A DNA stretch of 11,314 nucleotides, from positions 1 to 11,314 of the forward strand of contig CACZYN010000037.1 in NCBI GenBank assembly GCA_902785445.1. Reading direction: 5' to 3'. Below are positions 1-5,709 of the stretch, in pieces. The position numbers were made by a program, and so were the translations under genes. Source of the stretch: an uncultured Anaerovibrio sp. GTDB lineage: Bacteria; Bacillota; Negativicutes; Selenomonadales; Selenomonadaceae. The notes beneath the pieces are model-generated. The model had not been told where the DNA came from and searched no databases. It worked only from the letters and a program-made list of their open reading frames with translations. The first letter of the stretch is position 1. Every line of letters begins with the position of its first letter.

Positions 1-391
1 TAGCTGGTCCACCAATATCAATGTTTTCGATGGCCTCGGCCAAAGTAACATCTGGCTTGGAAATAGTTTCCTTAAATGGATAAAGATTTACTACAACCAT
101 ATCAATACCGGTAATCTTGTGTTCCTTCATGGCCTGTACATGACTTGGGTTATCCCGGACAGCCAAAATTCCCCCGTGAATAAGTGGATTGAGGGTCTTT
201 ACCCGACCATCCATTATCTCGGGAAATCCCGTAACGTCACTGACATAAATAACCGGAATTCCAGCCTCCTTGATGGCCTTCATGGTACCACCAGTAGACA
301 CGATTTCTACCCCGGCACTGTGCAGCCGTTTAGCCAATTCAACCACACCAGTCTTATCAGATACACTGATTAATGCCCGTTTGATTTTCAT
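1..391 (-). CDS. purH: PurH N-terminal part: AICAR transformylase/IMP cyclohydrolase (partial)
   Basis: This is the first 130 codons of the bifunctional enzyme that performs the last two steps of IMP synthesis: formylation of AICAR and ring closure of FAICAR. Only the N-terminal methylglyoxal-synthase-like cyclohydrolase domain lies inside the window. Visible landmarks are the start MKIKRALISVSDKTG, STGGT near residue 36, GFPEIMDGRVKTL around 60-72, NPLIHGGIL, and NLYPF near 107-111, all typical of PurH. The frame stays open to the left edge, so the transformylase domain is outside. The ATG ends at 391 and has AAAGGAG 8 nt upstream. It is the last visible gene of the purine operon. About 155 bp carrying a structured element separates it from purN, unusually wide for this operon. 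Confidence 0.96.
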   Translation of the reverse strand, partial: MKIKRALISVSDKTGVVELAKRLHSAGVEIVSTGGTMKAIKEAGIPVIYVSDVTGFPEIMDGRVKTLNPLIHGGILAVRDNPSHVQAMKEHKITGIDMVVVNLYPFKETISKPDVTLAEAIENIDIGGPA

Positions 392-420
392 AGTAAATTC
401 TCCTTTAATATGTGAATTTT

Positions 421-547
421 TATCCCACACTAACGGCTGCTAAGACTCCCACCTCTAAGTTGGGAGATAAGCAGACATAAGCTCTGGATTAATTCGGCTA
501 AATTCAGTGGGAGTATAAAAAACTCCCACTGAATAAGTCTCATTTTA
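421..547 (-). other. Structured repeat element, copy A, before purH
   Basis: On the minus strand this intergenic element starts at the purN stop codon (TAAAATGAGACTT) and ends about 30 nt before the purH ATG. It matches the sequence at 9102-9225 (plus) at roughly three quarters of positions by hand alignment. It contains a perfect 12-bp hairpin, TTCAGTGGGAGT with ACTCCCACTGAA (522-533 with 503-514, 7-nt loop). A second hairpin pairs CTCCCA with TGGGAG (461-466 with 446-451). A possible closing helix pairs UGAGACU (536-542) with AGUCUUA (441-447). The core CCAGAGCTTA and CTTATCTCCC are shared by both copies. It could be a cis-regulatory RNA or the end of an IS200/IS605-like element; no transposase gene is present. 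Confidence 0.65.
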
Positions 548-1159
548 TTGTTTTATGCGTACATGACGGTCATCTAAGAGCTCCAGCTTCCCATCAACAT
601 ACAGCTGAATAGCCCTTGGATACAAAATATGCTCCTTTTGCAGCACCCGAGCTGCCAAAGTCTCTTCTGTATCGTCATCCATAACTGGTACCGTATCCTG
701 CAAAATAATTGGTCCGTGATCCATATGCTCATCCACAAAATGAATGGTACAGCCGGACACCTTGGTACCATAGGCCAGTACATCCCGATGGGCATGGGCC
801 CCGCCAAAGGACGGTAACAGGGACGGATGAATATTTAATATCTTATGGGGATATTCCCCCACAAAATATGGACTTAAAATTCGCATAAAGCCCGCCAGGA
901 TAACCAGGGTTACGCCAGCCTCTTTCAGCTCAGCCACCAGCTTTTCCTCGAACTCCTGCTGAGAAGCACATTCCTTGCGGTTTACACAAACACTTCTTAT
1001 GCCCACACTTTGGGCATAAGCCAAGGCTTTGGCCTCCGGCTTATCGGTGAGCACTACCCCCACCTGGGCGTTAATCTGCCCGGCATCAATAGCCGCCAAT
1101 ATGGACTGCATATTGGAACCACGCCCCGAGCAGAGAATACCTAATACATGCTTACTCAT
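545..1159 (-). CDS. purN: Phosphoribosylglycinamide formyltransferase
   Basis: A 204-residue GAR transformylase that moves the formyl group from 10-formyl-tetrahydrofolate to glycinamide ribonucleotide in the cytoplasm (third step of purine synthesis). It has the N-terminal phosphate-binding segment CSGRGSN (10-16). The active-site block ILNIHPSLLPSF carries N109 and H111, and HFVDEHMDHGPII carries the catalytic aspartate D147, matching the Asn/His/Asp triad of E. coli PurN. Length is normal for the family. The ATG at 1159 overlaps the end of purM by 8 bp, and a GGAG lies inside the purM coding end, so the two are probably translationally coupled. The TAA stop is also the first base triplet shared between the two copies of the structured element. 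Confidence 0.98.
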   Translation of the reverse strand: MSKHVLGILCSGRGSNMQSILAAIDAGQINAQVGVVLTDKPEAKALAYAQSVGIRSVCVNRKECASQQEFEEKLVAELKEAGVTLVILAGFMRILSPYFVGEYPHKILNIHPSLLPSFGGAHAHRDVLAYGTKVSGCTIHFVDEHMDHGPIILQDTVPVMDDDTEETLAARVLQKEHILYPRAIQLYVDGKLELLDDRHVRIKQ

Positions 1160-2204
1160 TGAACACTCCGCCTTTGGTAATAACCTCGTGATTGCCAGTA
1201 GTTACGTGACCTATCTCAAATACTGGCTCATTCTTGGCCTTAAGGTCTGCCTTAATAGCCTCAGCATCCTCACGGGAAACTATGAGAACCATACCAATAC
1301 CCATATTGAAGGTACGATACATTTCCTTCCAGTCCACATTACCCCACTTTTGCAGGAGTTTAAAAATAACTGGTACCTCCCAAGAGGCAGTATCTACTAC
1401 ACAGCCCATATCATCAGGCAGAGCCCGAGGAATGTTTTCATAGAAACCGCCACCGGTGATATGTACCATACCGTGAATATCATATTTTTCAATCAGTGGC
1501 AGACAAACCTTTGGATAGAGGCGAGTCGGTGTCAACAGCTCTTCGCCGATGGTCTTGCCCAGCTCCTCAATATGCTCGTCGCCCTTAAAGCCCATTTTAT
1601 CGAAGCAGATTTTCCGCACCAAGGAATATCCATTGGAATGCACACCGGAGGATGGCAAAGCCAACAGTACATCGTCGCCCTTAACTTTCTCCGGGGTGAT
1701 AATTTTTGATTTATCAACTACACCCACGGCAAAACCGGCGATATCATACTCCCCAACTGGGTAAAAACCGCTCATTTCTGCTGTCTCACCGCCAATAAGG
1801 GCACAGCCGGACTCCTTGCAGGCATTGGCAACACCTTTTACTACATCTGCCACCTGCTCCGGATCCAACTTACCTACGGCCAAATAATCCAAGAAATACA
1901 GTGGCTCAGCCCCCTGCACCAGAATATCATTGACACACATGGCCACTGCATCCTGACCGATAGTATCATGCTTATCCAGCATGAAGGCCAGACGCAGTTT
2001 GGTACCAACTCCGTCAGTACCGGAAACCAACACCGGTTCCTTGTATTTGGCTATATTTAAGGCAAACAATCCGCCAAAGCCCCCCAAATCTCCCAGTACC
2101 TCAGGACGATAGGTCGCCTTGACGCTGTCTTTTATCAGCTTTACAGAGTAATTACCGGCATCAATATCCACACCGGCATCCCGATAAGTCAGCTTTTCTT
2201 CCAT
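1152..2204 (-). CDS. purM: Phosphoribosylformylglycinamidine cyclo-ligase (AIR synthetase)
   Basis: A 350-residue enzyme that closes the imidazole ring of FGAM to AIR using ATP. Family signatures are visible: SGTDGVGTKL (61-70), CVNDILVQGAEPLYFLDYLA (about 90-109), GGETAEMSGFYP (138-149), and later SSGVHSNGYSL and MVHITGGGFYENIPRAL. These belong to the PurM/PurL ATP-binding superfamily. The start is set at ATG 2204 because GGAGG (2210-2214) lies 5 nt upstream. The in-frame TTG at 2216 overlaps that ribosome site and is unlikely to be used. It overlaps purN by 8 bp. Upstream, a 45-bp hairpin repeat fills most of the gap to purF. Confidence 0.98.
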   Translation of the reverse strand: MEEKLTYRDAGVDIDAGNYSVKLIKDSVKATYRPEVLGDLGGFGGLFALNIAKYKEPVLVSGTDGVGTKLRLAFMLDKHDTIGQDAVAMCVNDILVQGAEPLYFLDYLAVGKLDPEQVADVVKGVANACKESGCALIGGETAEMSGFYPVGEYDIAGFAVGVVDKSKIITPEKVKGDDVLLALPSSGVHSNGYSLVRKICFDKMGFKGDEHIEELGKTIGEELLTPTRLYPKVCLPLIEKYDIHGMVHITGGGFYENIPRALPDDMGCVVDTASWEVPVIFKLLQKWGNVDWKEMYRTFNMGIGMVLIVSREDAEAIKADLKAKNEPVFEIGHVTTGNHEVITKGGVFNE

Positions 2205-2209
2205 TACTT

Positions 2210-2214
2210 CCTCC
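2210..2214 (-). promoter_or_regulatory. purM ribosome binding site (GGAGG)
   Basis: GGAGG on the minus strand, 5 nt before the ATG at 2204. It overlaps the first two codons that would follow an upstream in-frame TTG, so it decides the purM start in favour of the ATG. Confidence 0.8.
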
Positions 2215-2229
2215 AAATTTTATAATCTA

Positions 2230-2274
2230 GCCTTCCCCTCTGGGGAAGGTGTCAACGAAGTTGACGGATGAGGT
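2230..2274 (+). repeat. 45-bp intergenic hairpin repeat, copy 1
   Basis: Two stem-loops lie in tandem: CCTTCCCC-TCT-GGGGAAGG (2231-2249) and GTCAAC-GAA-GTTGAC (2251-2265), followed by GGATGAGGT. The copy at 4508-4552 is the reverse complement with 43 of 45 positions identical; the two changes are near the tip of the first hairpin. This copy abuts the purF stop codon at 2275. Repeats of this style (CCTCATCCGTCA...AAGGC) are, from memory, scattered through intergenic DNA of several gut and rumen Firmicutes. Function is unknown: it could be a REP-like sequence, an mRNA processing or stability site, or a miniature mobile element. Confidence 0.85.
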
Positions 2275-3711
2275 TCATGTCCTCTTCTTTCTAGTTTCAA
2301 AGATGTATTTATCATTTTCAGCCGGAGAAGGCGAAGTCTGCTCGATTGGATAGCCTCCATTGAAGCAAGCGTAACACATATGCTCCGCATCCAGCTTCGG
2401 CATACACTTCTTCAGCCCCTCCAGGGACAGGAAATGCAAGGAATCAGCATTGATGTATTCCCGAATTTCCTCCACGGACTTAGTGGCCGCAATCAGCTCC
2501 TTACGGGCCGAGGTATCAATGCCATAAAAACATGGATAACCAATCGGTGGAGAGCTGACAATCATATGCACCTCTTTGGCTCCGGCATTCCGAAGCATTT
2601 TTACAATCTTACCACTGGTGGTACCCCGCACAATGGAATCATCCACCATGATGACGGATTTCCCTTCCACTACGGAACGAATGGCATTCAGCTTCATTTT
2701 TACTGCTGTATCCCGCTGTTTTTGGCTAGGCTGAATAAAGGTACGGCCAATGTAGCGGTTCTTGACCAACCCGCTCATATAGGGCAGACCAGCTTCATAG
2801 GCATAGCCCTCCGCTGCCGTATTACCGGAATCCGGCACAGATATTACAATATCACCTTTGCACTGGGCTTCCCTAGCCAAAATCCGCCCCATTTCAAACC
2901 GGGCTTCATGGACACTTTGACCATCAATAACCGAATCTGGACGGGCAAAGTAAATAAACTCGAACACACACATGGATGGCTTGGCTGGGGCAAAACGATG
3001 GAATTCCACTCCGTTTTCGTCAATGACCACCATCTCGCCAGGCTCAATATCCCGCACGAATTCGGCTCCCACCACATCCAGGCCGCAGCTTTCCGAGCTA
3101 AGAACATAACCGCCGTCCTCCAGCTTACCCAAACACAATGGGCGGAACCCTTGCGGATCCCGGGCTCCAATAAGCTTGTCCTCGGTCATTATGGTCAGGC
3201 AATAGGCGCCTTTTATTTTTTTTAGGCTGTCAATTATCTTTTCCTCCACCGTAACCTTCCGGGACCGGGCAATGAGATTTACCACTACCTCGGAGTCAAT
3301 GGTGGTCTGGAAAATTGTACCGTTTTCCTCCAGCTCCTGGCGGATTTCTCCCGCATTGGTAAGATTACCATTATGGGCCAGAGCAATCTTGCCCCCGGAA
3401 TAATTTACCATCAGGGGCTGAGTATTGGCCATCATGCTGGAACCCGTGGTGGAATACCGTACATGGCCAATGGCTATGTACTGATTTTCCATCTGAGGCA
3501 CCTGATGCCGGAATACCTCCCGCACCAGGCCCATGCCCCGATTCACTTCCATCCAGGCTCCATCCGTCACTGCAATACCGGAGCTTTCCTGTCCCCGGTG
3601 CTGCAGGGCAATTAAACCATAATAAGTCAGTTCAGATACATTGAGGTCGTGGGAATATACGCCAAAAACGCCGCATTCTTCCTTCAATTTATCTGCTTCA
3701 TAATCTATCAT
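2275..3711 (-). CDS. purF: Amidophosphoribosyltransferase (PurF)
   Basis: A 478-residue committing enzyme of purine synthesis, making 5-phosphoribosylamine from PRPP and glutamine. It is of the B. subtilis type. A 12-residue propeptide precedes the nucleophile Cys13 (EE-CGVFG), which becomes residue 1 after self-cleavage. The glutaminase domain follows (QHRGQESSG 37-45, AHNGNLTN 112-119). Then comes a phosphoribosyltransferase domain with the PRPP loop VIMVDDSIVRGTTSG (353-367). C248, C394, C446 and C449 (CYAC) correspond to the four [4Fe-4S] ligands of the B. subtilis enzyme, implying oxygen-sensitive turnover. The ATG at 3711 has only a weak ribosome site; purC ends 38 bp upstream, so coupling is possible. 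The 3' end touches a hairpin repeat. Confidence 0.98.
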   Translation of the reverse strand: MIDYEADKLKEECGVFGVYSHDLNVSELTYYGLIALQHRGQESSGIAVTDGAWMEVNRGMGLVREVFRHQVPQMENQYIAIGHVRYSTTGSSMMANTQPLMVNYSGGKIALAHNGNLTNAGEIRQELEENGTIFQTTIDSEVVVNLIARSRKVTVEEKIIDSLKKIKGAYCLTIMTEDKLIGARDPQGFRPLCLGKLEDGGYVLSSESCGLDVVGAEFVRDIEPGEMVVIDENGVEFHRFAPAKPSMCVFEFIYFARPDSVIDGQSVHEARFEMGRILAREAQCKGDIVISVPDSGNTAAEGYAYEAGLPYMSGLVKNRYIGRTFIQPSQKQRDTAVKMKLNAIRSVVEGKSVIMVDDSIVRGTTSGKIVKMLRNAGAKEVHMIVSSPPIGYPCFYGIDTSARKELIAATKSVEEIREYINADSLHFLSLEGLKKCMPKLDAEHMCYACFNGGYPIEQTSPSPAENDKYIFETRKKRT

Positions 3712-3749
3712 CTTGCAAACATTCCATTCTATATTTAGTTTTCAATGAA

Positions 3750-4472
3750 TCAGCGAACTTCCCCGGTGAGACGCTTGAGGATTTCCTTATAAGCATCCTC
3801 CACATTGCCCAAATCCCGGCGGAAACGGTCCTTATCCAGCTTTTCCTTAGTTACGGAATCCCAGAAGCGGCAGTTATCAGGGGATATCTCATCCGCCAAA
3901 ACGATCTTGCCGTCCTTATCACGACCAAATTCCAGCTTGAAATCAATCAAGTCAATATTCTTGGTCTTGAGATAATTTACCATAATTGAATTGATTTTCA
4001 GACTCTGAGCCTCAATCTCGGCCATTTCTTCCTTGGTTGCCAGATTGCAAGCATAAATATGATAATTATTAACCATTGGATCGCCCAAATCATCGTTCTT
4101 GTAGCAGAACTCGATAACCGGCATGGACATTGGCGTACCTTCCTCCAAGCCCAAACGCTTGGCCAAGCTGCCAGCTGCCACATTGCGGATAATAACCTCC
4201 AATGGAACAATCTCCAATTTCTTGATGAGAACATTACGGTCATCGATTACCTTAATAACATGGTTCTCGATGCCTTCCTTGGCTAACAAATCAAAGAAGA
4301 ACATGGTAATCTTGTTGTTCATGATACCTTTGTCCACAATAGTACCCTTCTTGGCACCATTGCCAGCTGTAGCATCATCCTTATAATAGCAGATAAGCTC
4401 ATCAGGATTATCAGTTGCATACAAAATCTTAGCCTTGCCTTCATAAATTGCGTTCTTCTTTTCCATTGTCAC
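3750..4472 (-). CDS. purC: Phosphoribosylaminoimidazole-succinocarboxamide synthase (SAICAR synthetase)
   Basis: This enzyme condenses CAIR with aspartate using ATP to give SAICAR. Both family signatures are present: VPLEVIIRNVAAGS (about 89-102) and LIDFKLEFGRDKDGK with LADEISPDNCRFWD (about 174-206). The N-terminal YEGKAK glycine-rich strand for ATP is also visible. Length, about 238-240 residues, is normal. Two starts are possible: GTG at 4472, 6 nt from GGAGG (4479-4483), or ATG at 4466, 12 nt away. The spacing favours GTG, so the longer form is given; the two-residue difference does not affect the fold. An in-frame TAG lies two codons upstream of the GTG. The gene follows purE across 143 bp of repeat DNA. 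Confidence 0.97.
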   Translation of the reverse strand: MTMEKKNAIYEGKAKILYATDNPDELICYYKDDATAGNGAKKGTIVDKGIMNNKITMFFFDLLAKEGIENHVIKVIDDRNVLIKKLEIVPLEVIIRNVAAGSLAKRLGLEEGTPMSMPVIEFCYKNDDLGDPMVNNYHIYACNLATKEEMAEIEAQSLKINSIMVNYLKTKNIDLIDFKLEFGRDKDGKIVLADEISPDNCRFWDSVTKEKLDKDRFRRDLGNVEDAYKEILKRLTGEVR

Positions 4473-4478
4473 TAACTA

Positions 4479-4483
4479 CCTCC
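4479..4483 (-). promoter_or_regulatory. purC ribosome binding site (GGAGG)
   Basis: A full GGAGG on the minus strand, 6 nt from the GTG at 4472 but 12 nt from the ATG at 4466. The spacing suggests initiation at GTG. Confidence 0.6.
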
Positions 4484-4507
4484 ATAAAATAAAACATATA
4501 TATGATT

Positions 4508-4552
4508 ACCTCATCCGTCAACTTCGTTGACACCTTCCCCAAAAGGGAAGGC
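4508..4552 (-). repeat. 45-bp intergenic hairpin repeat, copy 2 (inverted relative to copy 1)
   Basis: This is the reverse complement of 2230-2274 with two substitutions. It forms the stem-loops GTCAAC-TTC-GTTGAC (4517-4531) and CCTTCCC-CAAAA-GGGAAGG (4533-4551). The two copies are inverted repeats enclosing purF and purC, about 2.2 kb apart. It lies in the purE-purC intergenic gap and would be transcribed within the operon mRNA. Confidence 0.85.
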
Positions 4553-4560
4553 ACTATTAA

Positions 4561-4609
4561 GCCCTCCCCTCTGGGGAGGGGGGGGACTGCTTGCGGTGGG
4601 TGAGGGTTT
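4561..4609 (-). repeat. GC-rich hairpin repeat unit next to copy 2
   Basis: A palindrome, CCCTCCCC-TCT-GGGGAGGG (4562-4580), followed by a G-run and GCGGTGGGTGAGGGTTT. Its layout (a C/G-rich hairpin plus a GATGAGG or GGTGAGGG-type tail) resembles that of the neighbouring 45-bp repeat. It may therefore be a second member of the same broad repeat family in tail-out orientation, ending a few bases from the purE stop. Only one copy of this variant is in the window, so calling it a repeat rests on resemblance. Confidence 0.55.
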
Positions 4610-4615
4610 CACCAC

Positions 4616-5110
4616 TTATTCCTTGCCCAGTTGTTGTTCAACTCGCTTGCCCTTGGCCTCCACATCTGAGACCATCTTTTCCCGATATTTCACCAGCTTG
4701 TCCTTGATGCTATCATCTGACAGGGCGAAAATTTCGGCAATAAAAATGGCGGCGTTCTTTGCTCCGTTAATTGCCATAGTAGCTACAGGAATGCCAGAAG
4801 GCATTTGTACAGTACTAAGCAATGCATCCATACCGTTTAAGGAAGTAGCATTTATAGGTACTCCGATAACTGGCAGGGTGGTATAACTTGCAATAACGCC
4901 ACCAAGGTGGGCTGCAGCACCCGCTGCTGATATAAAGGCTCCTACACCTCGCTGAGGCGCAGTAGACACAATCTCTTTAACTTTTCCAGGCGTACGATGA
5001 GCCGAGGCAACATGCACTTCTGACTCAATACCAAACTGCTTTAAAAGCTCATGCGCCGGCTTTAAAATTGGCCAATCAGAATCACTGCCCATAATTATGG
5101 CTGCCTTCAT
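4616..5110 (-). CDS. purE: N5-carboxyaminoimidazole ribonucleotide mutase (PurE class I)
   Basis: A 164-residue mutase that converts N5-CAIR to CAIR. It carries the class I hallmarks: MGSDSDWPILKP at the N terminus, VASAHRTPGKV with the catalytic histidine (about 44), AGAAAHLGGVIA (about 68-79) and LNGMDALLSTVQMPSGIPVATMAI. Class I PurE normally works with PurK, which is not in the window. The start is set at ATG 5110. AGGAG (5122-5126) lies 11 nt upstream, and an in-frame TTG at 5113 would have 8-nt spacing, so one extra residue is possible. It is the promoter-proximal gene of the operon: the promoter lies about 55-85 bp upstream and no riboswitch-sized leader intervenes. Confidence 0.97.
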   Translation of the reverse strand: MKAAIIMGSDSDWPILKPAHELLKQFGIESEVHVASAHRTPGKVKEIVSTAPQRGVGAFISAAGAAAHLGGVIASYTTLPVIGVPINATSLNGMDALLSTVQMPSGIPVATMAINGAKNAAIFIAEIFALSDDSIKDKLVKYREKMVSDVEAKGKRVEQQLGKE

Positions 5111-5165
5111 CAATCAATCCACTCCTCTAGTATTAATTCATGGTTAAATGACATCTTACCCATAC

Positions 5166-5195
5166 ACTATAACAGAAACAATATTTTACTGTCAA
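5166..5195 (-). promoter_or_regulatory. Promoter of the purine operon
   Basis: On the minus strand, TTGACA (5190-5195) and TATAGT (5166-5171) are separated by 18 nt, a close match to the sigma-A consensus. Transcription would start near 5159, leaving about 50 nt of leader before the purE ATG. That is too short for a purine riboswitch aptamer. No convincing PurR box was recognised. Confidence 0.8.
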
Positions 5196-5210
5196 ACGAA
5201 AAGGAGAACT

Positions 5211-5246
5211 AAAAAAGGACCGGAGAAATGTCAATTTCCCCAGTCC
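5211..5246 (-). terminator. Intrinsic terminator after the small DapF-like gene
   Basis: On the minus strand, GGACTGGGGAAAT (5246-5234) pairs with ATTTCTCCGGTCC (5229-5217). This gives 13 bp including two G-U pairs and a 4-nt loop, followed by TTTTTT (5216-5211). It starts 12 bp after the stop of the 5259-5585 gene and ends 15 bp before the purE promoter -35 box, insulating the purine operon. Confidence 0.92.
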
Positions 5247-5258
5247 AAATAGCTCTAA

Positions 5259-5585
5259 TCAGCAAGCGGCCTTCATTATTTCCTTGTCTGCAGCAATAGT
5301 GCTCAGATAGTAATCAGTTACATGATATTCCAGACACTGAGTACCGGAAGCAACCGCCTTGGCTGCCTGGAAATCGCTCATATCAGGAGTTACATTGTGG
5401 CCATCAGCGTTGTATATAGCAATAACAGTACCATGAACCATATCCATGAACAGCACTCTGTCAGCGCCGATACCCTGCTTATATGCAGACATCATCCGTA
5501 CAGACTCCCCGTTCATCAATGCTTCATTTACATCCATTACCAGATAATTTACCTCGTTTATGTTCAGTCCGTATACAATCTGCAT
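5259..5585 (-). CDS. Small protein resembling the N-terminal half of diaminopimelate epimerase
   Basis: A 108-residue cytoplasmic protein with no signal peptide or membrane segment. By eye it follows the DapF N-terminal domain. MQIVYGLNINEVNYLVMD matches the GLxND.xVVD opening, SVRMMSAYKQGIGADRVLFMD (29-48) matches the R..GxGxDxLL region, and IAIYNADG (55-62) matches the conserved (R)IFNADG. DapF then has the catalytic CGNGARC; here the aligned stretch is PDMSDFQAAKAVA, so the active-site cysteine is absent, and the second DapF domain is missing too. Epimerase activity is therefore not expected; a binding or regulatory role is only a guess. The start ATG has GGAGGG 6 nt upstream. It is monocistronic, with its own promoter and terminator, and is divergent from the AraC-type regulator. 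The gene is confident; the family resemblance is tentative. Confidence 0.85.
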   Translation of the reverse strand: MQIVYGLNINEVNYLVMDVNEALMNGESVRMMSAYKQGIGADRVLFMDMVHGTVIAIYNADGHNVTPDMSDFQAAKAVASGTQCLEYHVTDYYLSTIAADKEIMKAAC

Positions 5586-5614
5586 ATCTATCCCTCCCTT
5601 GTGATTATGGCTTT

Positions 5615-5620
5615 ATTATA
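5615..5620 (-). promoter_or_regulatory. Extended -10 promoter for the DapF-like gene
   Basis: On the minus strand the sequence reads TGCTATAAT, an extended -10 with a perfect TATAAT (5620-5615), about 30 bp before the ATG. No good -35 box lies at the expected distance, so the TGn extension may compensate or an activator may be needed. Confidence 0.65.
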
Positions 5621-5623
5621 GCA

Positions 5624-5667
5624 GGCAATTTTTACACAAAATATGAAAATATTGCCATATATATTGC
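5624..5667. promoter_or_regulatory. Candidate operator repeats in the divergent promoter region
   Basis: GGCAAT (5624-5629) and ATTGCC (5651-5656) form an inverted repeat. ATATTGC occurs twice as a direct repeat 12 bp apart (5649-5655 and 5661-5667), overlapping the -35/spacer of the araC-type promoter. AraC-family proteins often bind direct repeats near their own promoters, so this is a plausible autoregulatory site. The evidence is short repeats in AT-rich DNA only. Confidence 0.3.
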
Positions 5668-5682
5668 AAAAAGTGCTATAAT
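5652..5682 (+). promoter_or_regulatory. Promoter for the AraC-family regulator
   Basis: TTGCCA (5652-5657), a 19-nt spacer and TATAAT (5677-5682), with TGC directly before the -10 as an extended element. The ATG is 27 bp downstream. The divergent gene has the same TGCTATAAT, so both promoters share the extended -10. Confidence 0.7.
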
Positions 5683-5709
5683 GGGATAAAAAACATCTAG
5701 GAGAATATT

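Noticed and set aside
119..373. An 84-codon plus-strand frame at the left edge
   Set aside because: It is antisense to the conserved PurH cyclohydrolase domain.
503..533. The 12-bp hairpin in copy A as an intrinsic terminator between purN and purH
   Set aside because: The T-rich stretch is the loop, not the 3' tail; the downstream sequence is not a U-tract, and termination here would silence purH.
421..547. CRISPR array or tandem repeat suggested by repeated GTGGGAG motifs
   Set aside because: The repeats are the arms of hairpins, with no regular repeat-spacer pattern and no cas genes.
1029..1709. A 226-codon open frame antisense to purN/purM
   Set aside because: It lies wholly opposite two certain genes, has no ribosome site, and its translation has no recognisable domain; it is a shadow of codon bias.
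2380..3225. A 281-codon open frame antisense to purF
   Set aside because: Fully opposite the conserved PurF coding sequence; length is explained by few antisense stops in this GC context.
5111..5165. Possible purine riboswitch or PurR box in the pur leader
   Set aside because: The predicted leader is only about 50 nt with no aptamer-like three-way junction, and no clear CGAA-centred PurR box pair was found.
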